DNA from: Ruminococcus flavefaciens
GTDB taxonomy: Bacteria; Bacteroidota; Bacteroidia; Bacteroidales; P3
Direction of reading: 5' to 3'
Assembly: GCA_023667315.1 (NCBI GenBank)
Contig: JAMPAI010000004.1
Location: 1-64,000 of the forward strand
DNA length: 64,000 nucleotides
Below are positions 1 through 7,894 of the stretch, one piece after another. Made by a program: the position numbers and the translations under genes. Below the pieces are notes generated by a model. That model was given only the letters and a program-made list of their open reading frames with translations. It was not told the origin of the DNA and did no database searches. The stretch's first letter is position 1. Every line of letters begins with the position of its first letter.

Positions 1-160
1 CGTAGGCTTGCCTGTAATTCTCTTGAATAAACGCATACTGCGCCTCCGCCACCCGCGTGTAATACCGGCTTTCGATGTAATCGGGTGGGGTTTCCCTATT
101 CGAACAGGCCACGGTTAGAAAGCCCACGCACAAAATGGAAAATAGGTATATGGGTTTCAT
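1..160 (-). CDS. Lipoprotein of unknown function, N-terminal part only
   Basis: The gene runs off the left edge, so only about 53 codons are visible. Read on the minus strand from the ATG at 160-158 it starts MKPIYLFSILCVGFLTVACS, a short positively charged and hydrophobic signal followed by a lipobox-like LTVAC, so the mature protein should begin with a lipidated cysteine at residue 19. After it comes a polar stretch rich in Tyr and Gln. An AT-rich stretch of about 95 bases separates it from the toxin gene, with a -7-like TATCTTTA on the minus strand at 197-204. Function unknown. The start and lipoprotein call are fairly safe. Confidence 0.6.
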   Translation of the reverse strand, partial: MKPIYLFSILCVGFLTVACSNRETPPDYIESRYYTRVAEAQYAFIQENYRQAY

Positions 161-257
161 TGGATTTATTGTAATATTATTTTAATGATTATTATCTAAA
201 GATACAATTTTCGAATCTTCGATATCTTTTTGTGGATGTGTATTTTATGTACTGCCA

Positions 258-530
258 TTATCCAAACAATTCGGAATGGGTTCCAAGACGCAATACTCCA
301 ATTTGATTTGCCGTTTCGTCAATCCAAATGAGTAAAAAGTCTCCTGCTATATGACATTCCATACAGCCACTGAAATCGCCTTTCAACATGTGAGGCTCGT
401 ATCTTTGGGGAATAGGGACATCGTCGCGCAACATTCTCAGTATTTCCGCAACCTGCTCCATTTTCTTAGGTTGGTTACGGTATCTTTTTGCGTCCTTTTT
501 ATATTGACTCGAAAAGCGGAGGATTTTCAT
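258..530 (-). CDS. YafQ-family type II toxin (mRNA interferase)
   Basis: A 90-residue protein of the RelE/ParE superfamily, closest in pattern to YafQ, which cuts mRNA on the ribosome. Known YafQ catalytic residues (two His, an Asp and a C-terminal His) have clear counterparts: H47, H60, D64 and H85, with almost identical spacing, and the protein ends in the family-typical GTHSELFG. It should therefore be an active toxin. It is second in a two-gene operon and its ATG overlaps the antitoxin stop codon by four bases (ATGA). The pair is visibly AT-richer than the efflux operon next to it, which fits horizontal spread. No truncation is seen. Confidence 0.88.
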   Translation of the reverse strand: MKILRFSSQYKKDAKRYRNQPKKMEQVAEILRMLRDDVPIPQRYEPHMLKGDFSGCMECHIAGDFLLIWIDETANQIGVLRLGTHSELFG

Positions 531-778
531 AAGCCCATAGACTTATACATAGCCTCTACACTGGAAACGTCAAGCTCGCCTTGCAACTTCCCGGACTTGG
601 CTTCTTCGATGGCCGCACGAGTGGTTTTATTGGGTTCTGAATAGGCTAAATCCAACAGGGCACATTCTACAAAGTTATTGAGACTGCGATTCTGTTTGCG
701 AGCCAAGTCCTTAAGATGCTCTATAAGTTCAACAGGCAAGCGAAAACTTTGCGCCTTTTTCTGTATTGCGATATTCAT
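527..778 (-). CDS. Antitoxin of the YafQ-type module (RelB/DinJ-like)
   Basis: An 83-residue protein upstream of the toxin and overlapping it by four bases. The N-terminal part (about residues 10-45) reads as a ribbon-helix-helix DNA-binding fold: FRLPVELIEHLKDLARKQN followed by SLNNFVECALL. The C-terminal third is polar and charged and should be the flexible toxin-binding segment, ending in MYKSMGL. By family knowledge it neutralises the toxin and represses its own operon. A Bacteroidota promoter lies just upstream. The exact antitoxin subfamily is not certain; the role follows mainly from position and fold pattern. Confidence 0.82.
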   Translation of the reverse strand: MNIAIQKKAQSFRLPVELIEHLKDLARKQNRSLNNFVECALLDLAYSEPNKTTRAAIEEAKSGKLQGELDVSSVEAMYKSMGL

Positions 779-798
779 AGAATGACTTCTTTTGTGTG

Positions 799-830
799 CA
801 AAGTTAATGCATTTGTATTACATCATCAAA
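799..830 (-). promoter_or_regulatory. Promoter of the toxin-antitoxin operon
   Basis: On the minus strand there is TTTG at 830-827 and TAACTTTG at 806-799, with 20 bases between them. This matches the Bacteroidota consensus -33 TTTG and -7 TAnnTTTG. The -7 lies about 21 bases upstream of the antitoxin start. Confidence 0.7.
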
Positions 831-875
831 TTCCAATAAAATCGGGAATCTAAAGGTAGATTGCAGTCATTAGCC

Positions 876-1766
876 TCACGGCTGTTCGCGGTCATAAACA
901 TCCTTCCATTGTTCGTTGATTTTCAGGAATCCGGGGGCTTCGTCGATCAGGTATTGCCGTTTCCGTTCGTTGCGGTCTGCATTGTCGATAATCGGCACGT
1001 CATTGCCCATTCCTCCAAAAAATTGCTTGCCGCATTGCCGGTACAGCAGCCTGTCGTATAGAAAGAAATAGGAGTTTGATATTTCGCCCGCATGGAACGC
1101 GTTCAGCACAGATGGATATATCTTATTCCATCTTTCCTGCAATAGAGGCCCCGACACCGAGAGGATATGGAAGAGCGGAATGGAAATATCCTGGCCGTAA
1201 CCGTTTCTTTCCACGTTGGGGAGCGCGTTCTGATGCTGACAGATGGCCAAAAAACGGTCGAAGAGCGAGTCGATGGACGGTTTCAGCAGGGAATCTTCCT
1301 CCGATTGCATATACTTGGGATAAACAATCCGTTCTTTCGCCTGGAATTGTGTAACCTCCCGCCGGAAATCCATCATGCCGGCATTGTTCCGTTGCCAGAC
1401 GCCAAACAGGCTGTCCCATTCGGAATCGTATCTTTTGCAAAAGAAGATATTTTGGGATGAATCCTTTGTGCCGGCCGACGATTGCCTTTCCTGGGCGATA
1501 TCGAATCCATATTTTTCAACCAGCAGGGAGATGGTTTTACCTATTGTCGTATCGGCGTTTGCCAAGGCTATCAGCAGGAAGCCTTGGTGCGACTGGAGCG
1601 GAATGCCCTCCTTGGGCAGCCTTCCCCAGGCGGCCTTGAACTCTTGGTAGTCTTTGTTATTGTAATAATCGGATATCAGGGAATCGCATACATAGAACAA
1701 GCGGTTGGGCAGGGCGTTTGCCAAGCCGCTTATCAATAACCCGCATATAATCAAGAAGAAGCGCAT
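876..1766 (-). CDS. Secreted protein of unknown function
   Basis: A 296-residue protein with a clear Sec signal peptide (MRFFLIICGLLISGLANALP) and no lipobox. The rest is mostly predicted helix, with charged and aromatic segments and no motif I recognise. It begins 24 bases after the stop of the efflux outer-membrane gene on the same strand, so it probably sits at the end of that operon. It may be an unrelated periplasmic protein that is simply co-transcribed. About 100 bases of AT-rich DNA separate its end from the antitoxin promoter. Confidence 0.6.
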   Translation of the reverse strand: MRFFLIICGLLISGLANALPNRLFYVCDSLISDYYNNKDYQEFKAAWGRLPKEGIPLQSHQGFLLIALANADTTIGKTISLLVEKYGFDIAQERQSSAGTKDSSQNIFFCKRYDSEWDSLFGVWQRNNAGMMDFRREVTQFQAKERIVYPKYMQSEEDSLLKPSIDSLFDRFLAICQHQNALPNVERNGYGQDISIPLFHILSVSGPLLQERWNKIYPSVLNAFHAGEISNSYFFLYDRLLYRQCGKQFFGGMGNDVPIIDNADRNERKRQYLIDEAPGFLKINEQWKDVYDREQP

Positions 1767-1790
1767 GAATCCTTTTTATATGGGGGAAAA

Positions 1791-3386
1791 CTATTTTCGG
1801 GAATCCGGTTCCAGATCCTGCCGGATCAGGCGTTCGGTCTTTTGGGTTGCGTCCTTGCCCAAGGATTCGCGGTAGCCGGAACGCAGGCTTTCCTGAGGCG
1901 ACAGGCCCGGATGCGGCTGTATCGAGTCGTTGAGCTGCTTCCTTACGCTCTTTTCCTGCTTGCGGAGCTGGCTCTTGGTGAGCGCCGATTCGGGAATCTC
2001 GGTGTTCCAGCCCCCGCCCAAGGCTTTGTAGAGGTTCACTAAGGCGATGTATTCGGCGCAAACGCTGCGGGTAAGCCCCAGCTGGGCGTTGAAGTAGCGT
2101 CGCTGGGCGTCCAGTACGTCCATATAACTGATGACCCCGTTGATGTATTGCAGTTCGGCCAGTTCCACGTATTTCTGCGCCGCCTTGTGCAAGTCGGTCA
2201 GCAACTTCGAGTTTTGGGTGGCGTTCCGGTAAATCACCATGGCGTCGTTCACTTCCTTGAAAGCCGTGAGCACGTTCTTTTCATAGACGGCCTTCTGCTG
2301 CGCGTATTCTTCGAGCGAGGCCTTGTAGCGGTTCTGCCGCTTGCCCCACGAAACGAGCGGCACCAAAAGATGCCCCACGAAATACAGATGGGGAGATCGG
2401 AAGATATGCGCCCACTCGGTGTTCTCCAATCCGGGTTCGAACGAAAGCCGCACCGAGGGGAAGCGGCTGGCAAAATAGAAGCCCGATCTGGCCATGGCTG
2501 CGTCTAACTTGGTGCGCGACTGCCGTATGTCGGGGCGGCGCAACAGCAGTTCGGACGGCAGGCCTACCGGCACATCGTTCCACTGCATAGTTTCCAAGGG
2601 AGTGGAGGAGCGTTCCACCTTGGAGGGGAACTCGCCCGCGAGCAGCGAGATTTCGTTTTCCTTCAGGGCGATGTTCTTCTCGATGTCGGGCACGAGCGTG
2701 GATGCGTTCAGGTATTCCACGATGGCCTGGTGATACACGATTTCGGAAGTTAGCCCGCCCTTGAACCTCAGGTGGTTCTTCTCCATGTTCTCGCGGCGGG
2801 TGGAGATGGTGCGTTCCACGATTTCCAGCTGGCGGTCTAAGGAAATCAGCTCGAAATAGGCGGTGGCCACCTGGGCGATCAGGCTCATCTGCAAGGCGCG
2901 CTGCCCCTCGATGGAAGCCAGGTAGTTGTCTTTTTCCTGACGGGCGTTCCAGGCCTGGGCGCCGAAAAGGTTGTATTCCCACGAGAGGTTGGCGCGCAGG
3001 GCCGGTTCGGGGTCGAGAATCACTTTTTCCTGATAGTGGTGCGTGCGCTCGTAGTCGCCGCCCAGACGGAGCGAGATGTTGGGGAAGTTCTCGGCAATGG
3101 CCGCGCGGTTTCCGTAGCGCAGTTGCTTGATTTTCGAAACGGCGGCCTGCATGTCGCGGTTGTTCGCCAGGGTCTTGCGGATCAGGCTCTGCAGGATGGT
3201 GTCGGTGTAGATTTCCCACCACTGCCGGTCGGCTATCGCCAGCGAATCGAGTTCGGCGCGGTCGCGGAGCACGCTTGCAGGCAGGTCGAGCTTGGGTTCG
3301 GGGCAGTATTTCTTCATGGAACAGGCCGCGAGCAGCGCCGCTGCCACCAACATCGTTAGGGTCAAATGGAACGGATGTGCTTTCAT
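1791..3386 (-). CDS. RND efflux outer-membrane channel lipoprotein (TolC/OprM/NodT family)
   Basis: A 531-residue outer-membrane factor that forms the exit duct of a tripartite pump. It has a lipoprotein signal ending in LLAAC (Cys22) and the two OEP repeats of the family: residues about 50-250, and about 265-460 with ELLLRRPDIRQS and SYMDVLDAQRRYFNAQLGLT. Family members usually end soon after the second repeat. Here about 70 further polar, basic and proline-containing residues follow GGGWNTEIP, which is unusual. The ATG overlaps the stop of the RND gene by four bases, so it is the third gene of the operon. The transported compound cannot be told from sequence. Confidence 0.92.
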   Translation of the reverse strand: MKAHPFHLTLTMLVAAALLAACSMKKYCPEPKLDLPASVLRDRAELDSLAIADRQWWEIYTDTILQSLIRKTLANNRDMQAAVSKIKQLRYGNRAAIAENFPNISLRLGGDYERTHHYQEKVILDPEPALRANLSWEYNLFGAQAWNARQEKDNYLASIEGQRALQMSLIAQVATAYFELISLDRQLEIVERTISTRRENMEKNHLRFKGGLTSEIVYHQAIVEYLNASTLVPDIEKNIALKENEISLLAGEFPSKVERSSTPLETMQWNDVPVGLPSELLLRRPDIRQSRTKLDAAMARSGFYFASRFPSVRLSFEPGLENTEWAHIFRSPHLYFVGHLLVPLVSWGKRQNRYKASLEEYAQQKAVYEKNVLTAFKEVNDAMVIYRNATQNSKLLTDLHKAAQKYVELAELQYINGVISYMDVLDAQRRYFNAQLGLTRSVCAEYIALVNLYKALGGGWNTEIPESALTKSQLRKQEKSVRKQLNDSIQPHPGLSPQESLRSGYRESLGKDATQKTERLIRQDLEPDSRK

Positions 3387-6300
3387 GACTTGCGGCGGCT
3401 TAGTTTTTGTTTGATCCGGGAAATCCGGACAAAGAAATAGGGCACGAACAGGATGCCGACCGAAACGGCCACCAGCATGCCGAAGAAGACGCCCGTGCCG
3501 ATATCCCGGCGGCTTTCCGAGCCCGGGCCCGAGGCCAGCACCAAGGGAACCAGCCCTAAAATAAAGGCGAGGGAGGTCATCAGGATGGGGCGGAAGCGGA
3601 GTTTGGCGGCCTTGAGTGCGGCAGAAACGAGGTCAAGCCCCTTTTCCACTTCCACCTTGGCGAATTCCACGATCAGGATTGCGTTCTTGGCCACCAGGCC
3701 TATCAGCATCACCAATCCGATTTGAAAATAGACGTTGTTCTCCATACGGCAGAGCGTAATGCCTGCATAGGCGCCGAACACCCCGATGGGCAGCGAGAGC
3801 AGCACCGCCACGGGCACCGACCAGCTTTCATACTGCGCCGCCAGAAACAGGAACACAAACAGGAAGGCCAGCGCCAGCACGAAACCAGTCTTACCCCCGG
3901 CATGGTTTTCCTGGTAGGAAAGCCCCTTCCATTCCACGCCCACGCCATCGGGCAGGTATTGCTTCACCAGTTCCTGCATGGTTTTCATCACCTGCCCCGT
4001 GCTGTAGCCCTGCGCGGCCTCGGCCTGTACGGTAACGGAGGTGAACATGTTGAAGCGCGTAAGCGAGCCGGGACCTGCCGTGTAATAGGAGGTGCCGAGG
4101 TTAGACACGGGAATCATCGCGCCCGACGAGCCTTTCACGAAGAACAGGTTCAGGTTTTCGCGGTGCATGCGGTAGGGCGCTTCCGCCTGCATATCGACCC
4201 GATAGATGCGGTTAAAGAGGTTGAAGTCGTTGATGTAGGCCGAGCCGGTAAAGGTCTTGAGCGTGGAGAAGATGTCGGCCACCGGCACGCCCAGCAGTTT
4301 GGCGCGGTCTCTGTCCACGTCGAAGAAAAGCTGCGGAATGGAGTTCTGCATCGAAGACGACACACTGCCCACCTCCTTGCGTTGCGCGGCCAGGATCAAG
4401 AGGGTATCGACCGCGTCTTTCAGCTGTTCGTACGAAGTGCTTCCCCTCGCTTCCAGCACCATTTCCACACCGCCCGACGAACCCAGCCCGGGAATGATGG
4501 GCGGACTGCTCAGATATACCTTGCTTTCGGGGTACTGGCTCAGATGTTCCCGCACCTGCTCCATAATCTTCTCGATGGAAGATTCCCGCCGCGACTTCCA
4601 CGGCTTGAGAATCACCGTGAGCTGGCTGCGCGACTGGCTGGTGCCGATGCGCGGGCTGGAGCCGGTAACGTTGAGCACGTATTCGATGTCGGGATGCTCC
4701 GTCAGGTAGGCCACCGCCCGGTCGGTAACCTTGCGGGTGCGCTCGATGGTGGCGCCTTCGGGCAGTTCGAGTTCCACGGTAAAGTAGCCCTGGTCTTCTT
4801 TCGACATAAAGCTGGTGGGCGCCAGCCGGTGCATGATCCAGATGCCCGCCAGCACCAGCACGAACAGGCACAGGAAGCGGCGGGAGTGGGCGAGGGTATA
4901 GGAAATGCCCTTTTGATAGGAGCGGGAACCGGCGTCCAGCCAATGGTTTATCTTGCGGAACAGCCAGGGTTTGCGTTTGTTCGGGTCGGAAGGCTTGAGG
5001 AAGAGCGAACACATGACGGGGCTCAAAGTTAGCGCCACGATGGTGGAGATGATTACCGACACTGAAATGGTTACGGTGAACTGGCGGTAGAGCTGGCCGG
5101 TGATGCCGCTCAAAAAGCTTACGGGCACGAACACCGCGCAGAGCACCAGCGACATGGCGATCAAAGCCCCGCTCAGTCCTCTCATGGCCTTCTTGGTGGC
5201 CTCGTAGGCCGAAAGGCCTTCTTCGTGCATCACCCTGTCCACGTTTTCCACCACCACGATGGCGTCGTCCACCACGATGCCGATGGCCAGGATAAGCCCC
5301 AGCAGGGTCATGGTGTTGAGCGAATAGCCGAAGATGAGCATCACGCCGAAAGTCCCGATCAGCGAGATAGGCACGGCCAGGATGGGGATGAGGGTGGCGC
5401 GCCAGCTCTGCAGGGAGAGGAACACGACCAGAATCACCAGGAACAAGGCTTCGAACAGTGTTCTGAACACCTGGTGGATGGAGTCGGCGATATAGACGGT
5501 GGTGTCGAAGGGAATGCTGTAGGTGATGCCTTCGGGAAAGCCTTGGCTGATTGCCTCCATTTCCTTGCGCACCAGCTTGGCCACTTCCATGGCGTTGGCG
5601 CCGGGCAGGGTGCTGATGTTGAGCACGGCGGCATTGCCCCCGTTGATGCCGCTCTCGGTGGTGTATACCGAGGCTTCGAGCGATACGCGCGCCACGTCCT
5701 TGAGGCGGATGATGCCCCCGTCGGCCTGCGCCCGCACCACGATGTCCTCGAATTCCTCCACGGTGGAAAGCCTGCCCTGGGCGATGATGGGAATGGAGAT
5801 GTCGATGTTCTCCACGGGCGCCTGCCCCAGCATGCCGGCGGCCGACTCGCGGTTCTGGTCGCGGATGGCGGCCTGTATGTCTTTGGCGGTGAGCCCGAAA
5901 TTGGCCAGCTTGTCGGGCTGCACCCATATCTTCATGGCGTAGTAGCGGCTGCCCACGTTGCTCACCCGCCCCACGCCCGGCACGCGGCGCAGCATATCCA
6001 ATACGTTGAGCGTGGCGAAGTTGCTCAGGTAGATTTCATCGAACTTGGGGTCGTTCGAAAGCAGGGTCACGGTCATGAGCTTGCTCGTGGCCTCTTTCTC
6101 CACCGAAAGCCCGTTGGTGACCACCTCGGCGGGCAGGCGGGATTCGGCCAGCTTGACCCGGTTCTGTATCTCCACGGCCGCCAGGTCGGGGTCGGTGTTG
6201 ATGTCGAAGGTGATCACGGCGTTGAAACTGCCCGAATTGCTGCTGGTCGATTCCATGTAGAGCATGCCCGGCGTGCCGTTGAGCTGCTGCTCGATGGCGG

Positions 6301-6490
6301 TGGCCACCGCCTGGGTGACGGTCTGGGCGTCGGCACCCGGATAGGAGGCCGACACGCGCACCGTGGGCGGCACGATCTTTGGGTATTGCTCGATGGGGAG
6401 CAGTGTAAGCCCGATAACGCCCACGATCACGATGAGTATTGAGATAACCATCGAGAAGACAGGCCGGTCTATGAAAAAGTCTGTCTTCAT
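3383..6490 (-). CDS. RND multidrug efflux inner-membrane transporter (AcrB/MexB-like, HAE1 family)
   Basis: A 1,035-residue proton-driven pump of the usual HAE1 length with the expected 12 membrane segments and two large periplasmic loops. It starts FFIDRPVFSMVISILIVI, typical of AcrB. Membrane segment 4 carries GIVVDDAIVVVENVDRVM with the paired aspartates of the proton relay, and the segment-10 lysine is present in GLVAKNAILIVEFAKVE. The start codon overlaps the membrane-fusion gene (ATGA) and the stop overlaps the outer-membrane gene, giving tight translational coupling. By family it expels hydrophobic or amphipathic compounds; the substrate is unknown. No local regulator is visible upstream. 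Confidence 0.95.
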   Translation of the reverse strand: MKTDFFIDRPVFSMVISILIVIVGVIGLTLLPIEQYPKIVPPTVRVSASYPGADAQTVTQAVATAIEQQLNGTPGMLYMESTSSNSGSFNAVITFDINTDPDLAAVEIQNRVKLAESRLPAEVVTNGLSVEKEATSKLMTVTLLSNDPKFDEIYLSNFATLNVLDMLRRVPGVGRVSNVGSRYYAMKIWVQPDKLANFGLTAKDIQAAIRDQNRESAAGMLGQAPVENIDISIPIIAQGRLSTVEEFEDIVVRAQADGGIIRLKDVARVSLEASVYTTESGINGGNAAVLNISTLPGANAMEVAKLVRKEMEAISQGFPEGITYSIPFDTTVYIADSIHQVFRTLFEALFLVILVVFLSLQSWRATLIPILAVPISLIGTFGVMLIFGYSLNTMTLLGLILAIGIVVDDAIVVVENVDRVMHEEGLSAYEATKKAMRGLSGALIAMSLVLCAVFVPVSFLSGITGQLYRQFTVTISVSVIISTIVALTLSPVMCSLFLKPSDPNKRKPWLFRKINHWLDAGSRSYQKGISYTLAHSRRFLCLFVLVLAGIWIMHRLAPTSFMSKEDQGYFTVELELPEGATIERTRKVTDRAVAYLTEHPDIEYVLNVTGSSPRIGTSQSRSQLTVILKPWKSRRESSIEKIMEQVREHLSQYPESKVYLSSPPIIPGLGSSGGVEMVLEARGSTSYEQLKDAVDTLLILAAQRKEVGSVSSSMQNSIPQLFFDVDRDRAKLLGVPVADIFSTLKTFTGSAYINDFNLFNRIYRVDMQAEAPYRMHRENLNLFFVKGSSGAMIPVSNLGTSYYTAGPGSLTRFNMFTSVTVQAEAAQGYSTGQVMKTMQELVKQYLPDGVGVEWKGLSYQENHAGGKTGFVLALAFLFVFLFLAAQYESWSVPVAVLLSLPIGVFGAYAGITLCRMENNVYFQIGLVMLIGLVAKNAILIVEFAKVEVEKGLDLVSAALKAAKLRFRPILMTSLAFILGLVPLVLASGPGSESRRDIGTGVFFGMLVAVSVGILFVPYFFVRISRIKQKLSRRKS

Positions 6491-7824
6491 AGCTTAGTTT
6501 TTCCGTCACGGAAAGATTCCTCTTCCTGTGAAACGATTTTTACCTTGCTGCCGTGCGCAAGCTTGTGGTAGCCCTCCGTCACGATGTTCTCGGTGGGTGC
6601 GATGCCGCGTTCCACAATGATGGAATTGCCGATTTCGGGGCCGATCTCGATAAAGCGTTTCTCGCATACGCTGTCGGGGCGCACCACGAAGATGTAGGCG
6701 CCGCCCTTCTCGATGATCAGGGCTTTCTGCGGCACCACCATGGCGTCTTCGCGCACGTCGAGCAGCAGCCTCACGCGGGTGGTCTGTCCGGGCAGCAGGA
6801 TATGGTCGGGATTGGGAATGGCCGCGCGCACGGTAAAGGTTCCCGTCTTGGGATCCACCTGCGGGTCGGCGAAATCCACCAGGCCACTATAGGGATACAC
6901 GGAATTGTCGGGCAGGGTGATGGTGATGTAGGGGTTCCACTTGCGTTCCTCCACTCGCCGGCCGAGGTTCACGTTCCTTTCCTTGCTGCGCAGGTAGTCG
7001 AGGCCGGTCATGCTGAAGTCCACCAGGATGGTGTCGCTCTTCACCACGGTGGCCAGCAGCGATTTGCCGCCGGGGCCCACCAGGGTGCCGATATCCACGT
7101 TCCTCTCGCTGATATAGCCGGCGATGGGCGAGCGCACCGAGGTATAGCCCAAGGCCATCTCGGCCTGGATCAGGTCGGCCTTGCTCATTTCCACTTCGGC
7201 CTTGGAGCTTTCGTAGGCGGCGATGGCGTTGTCCAAGTCCAGCTGGCTGGCGGCGTTCTGTTCGTAGAGGGGGCGGATACGGTCAAGGTCGCGTTCGGCC
7301 TTCTGTTCTAGCGCCTTGTTCTTGTTGAGCGAGGCCTTGGCCTTTTCCACGCGCGCCCGGTACAGGTTGGGGTCGATGACGAAGAGCAATTGGTTCTTCT
7401 GAATATAGGTGCCTTCGTCGAACAGCATCTTCTCCAGGTAGCCTTCCACGCGCGCCCGTATTTCCACGAACTGCTGGGCGCGGATCCTTCCCACGTATTC
7501 GCCGTAAACCTCCATGTCCTTTATCTCCACGGGTTCCACGGCCACGGTGGGCAGGGGCGCCGGTTCGGGGCGCTTTCGGAACAGGAAATACAGCCCCACG
7601 ACGATGCCTGCCGCCACAAGCAGCGATATAAGCCACTGGCGGAAGGTAATCGTTTTGATTCTGCGGACGGTGTTTGCCGGAACGGCCCTGTATTTCTCGG
7701 CTTTCTTCAACAACAGTTGCTTGCTGTCTTGGATAATCTTGTCGGTGTTGAAACGCATCTGCATGGGTTTAATCCGGTATTTTCCGCTCTTGACCAGACG
7801 GAATGGCAGAAAAGCCGATGGCAC
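6487..7824 (-). CDS. RND efflux periplasmic adaptor (membrane-fusion protein, AcrA/MexA-like)
   Basis: A 445-residue adaptor linking pump and channel. It has the barrel-sandwich hybrid, hairpin and beta-barrel layout of the family: RAQQFVEIRARVEGYLEKM, a long helical hairpin at about residues 155-215, then the second lipoyl half with YTSVRSPIAGYISER. It lacks the usual lipoprotein signal. Instead a cytoplasmic stretch of about 60 residues precedes one membrane segment (about 64-84), so it should be anchored by a single helix. The first ATG is at 7824; an in-frame ATG at 7764 (MRFNTDKII two codons later) is also plausible. A weak -7-like TACCTTTA lies at 7860-7853. First gene of the pump operon. 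Confidence 0.92.
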   Translation of the reverse strand: MPSAFLPFRLVKSGKYRIKPMQMRFNTDKIIQDSKQLLLKKAEKYRAVPANTVRRIKTITFRQWLISLLVAAGIVVGLYFLFRKRPEPAPLPTVAVEPVEIKDMEVYGEYVGRIRAQQFVEIRARVEGYLEKMLFDEGTYIQKNQLLFVIDPNLYRARVEKAKASLNKNKALEQKAERDLDRIRPLYEQNAASQLDLDNAIAAYESSKAEVEMSKADLIQAEMALGYTSVRSPIAGYISERNVDIGTLVGPGGKSLLATVVKSDTILVDFSMTGLDYLRSKERNVNLGRRVEERKWNPYITITLPDNSVYPYSGLVDFADPQVDPKTGTFTVRAAIPNPDHILLPGQTTRVRLLLDVREDAMVVPQKALIIEKGGAYIFVVRPDSVCEKRFIEIGPEIGNSIIVERGIAPTENIVTEGYHKLAHGSKVKIVSQEEESFRDGKTKL

Positions 7825-7894
7825 ACCGGCTTCCGGATAGGCTACGTAATTGTAAAGGTAAGCAAAAAATCCATATTGGGCAGGAAACGGCTTC

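Noticed and set aside
4212-5927. Large alternative frames in the RND transporter gene
   Set aside because: Arg/His/Gly-rich shadow translations of a GC-rich gene; the RND frame has all transporter motifs.
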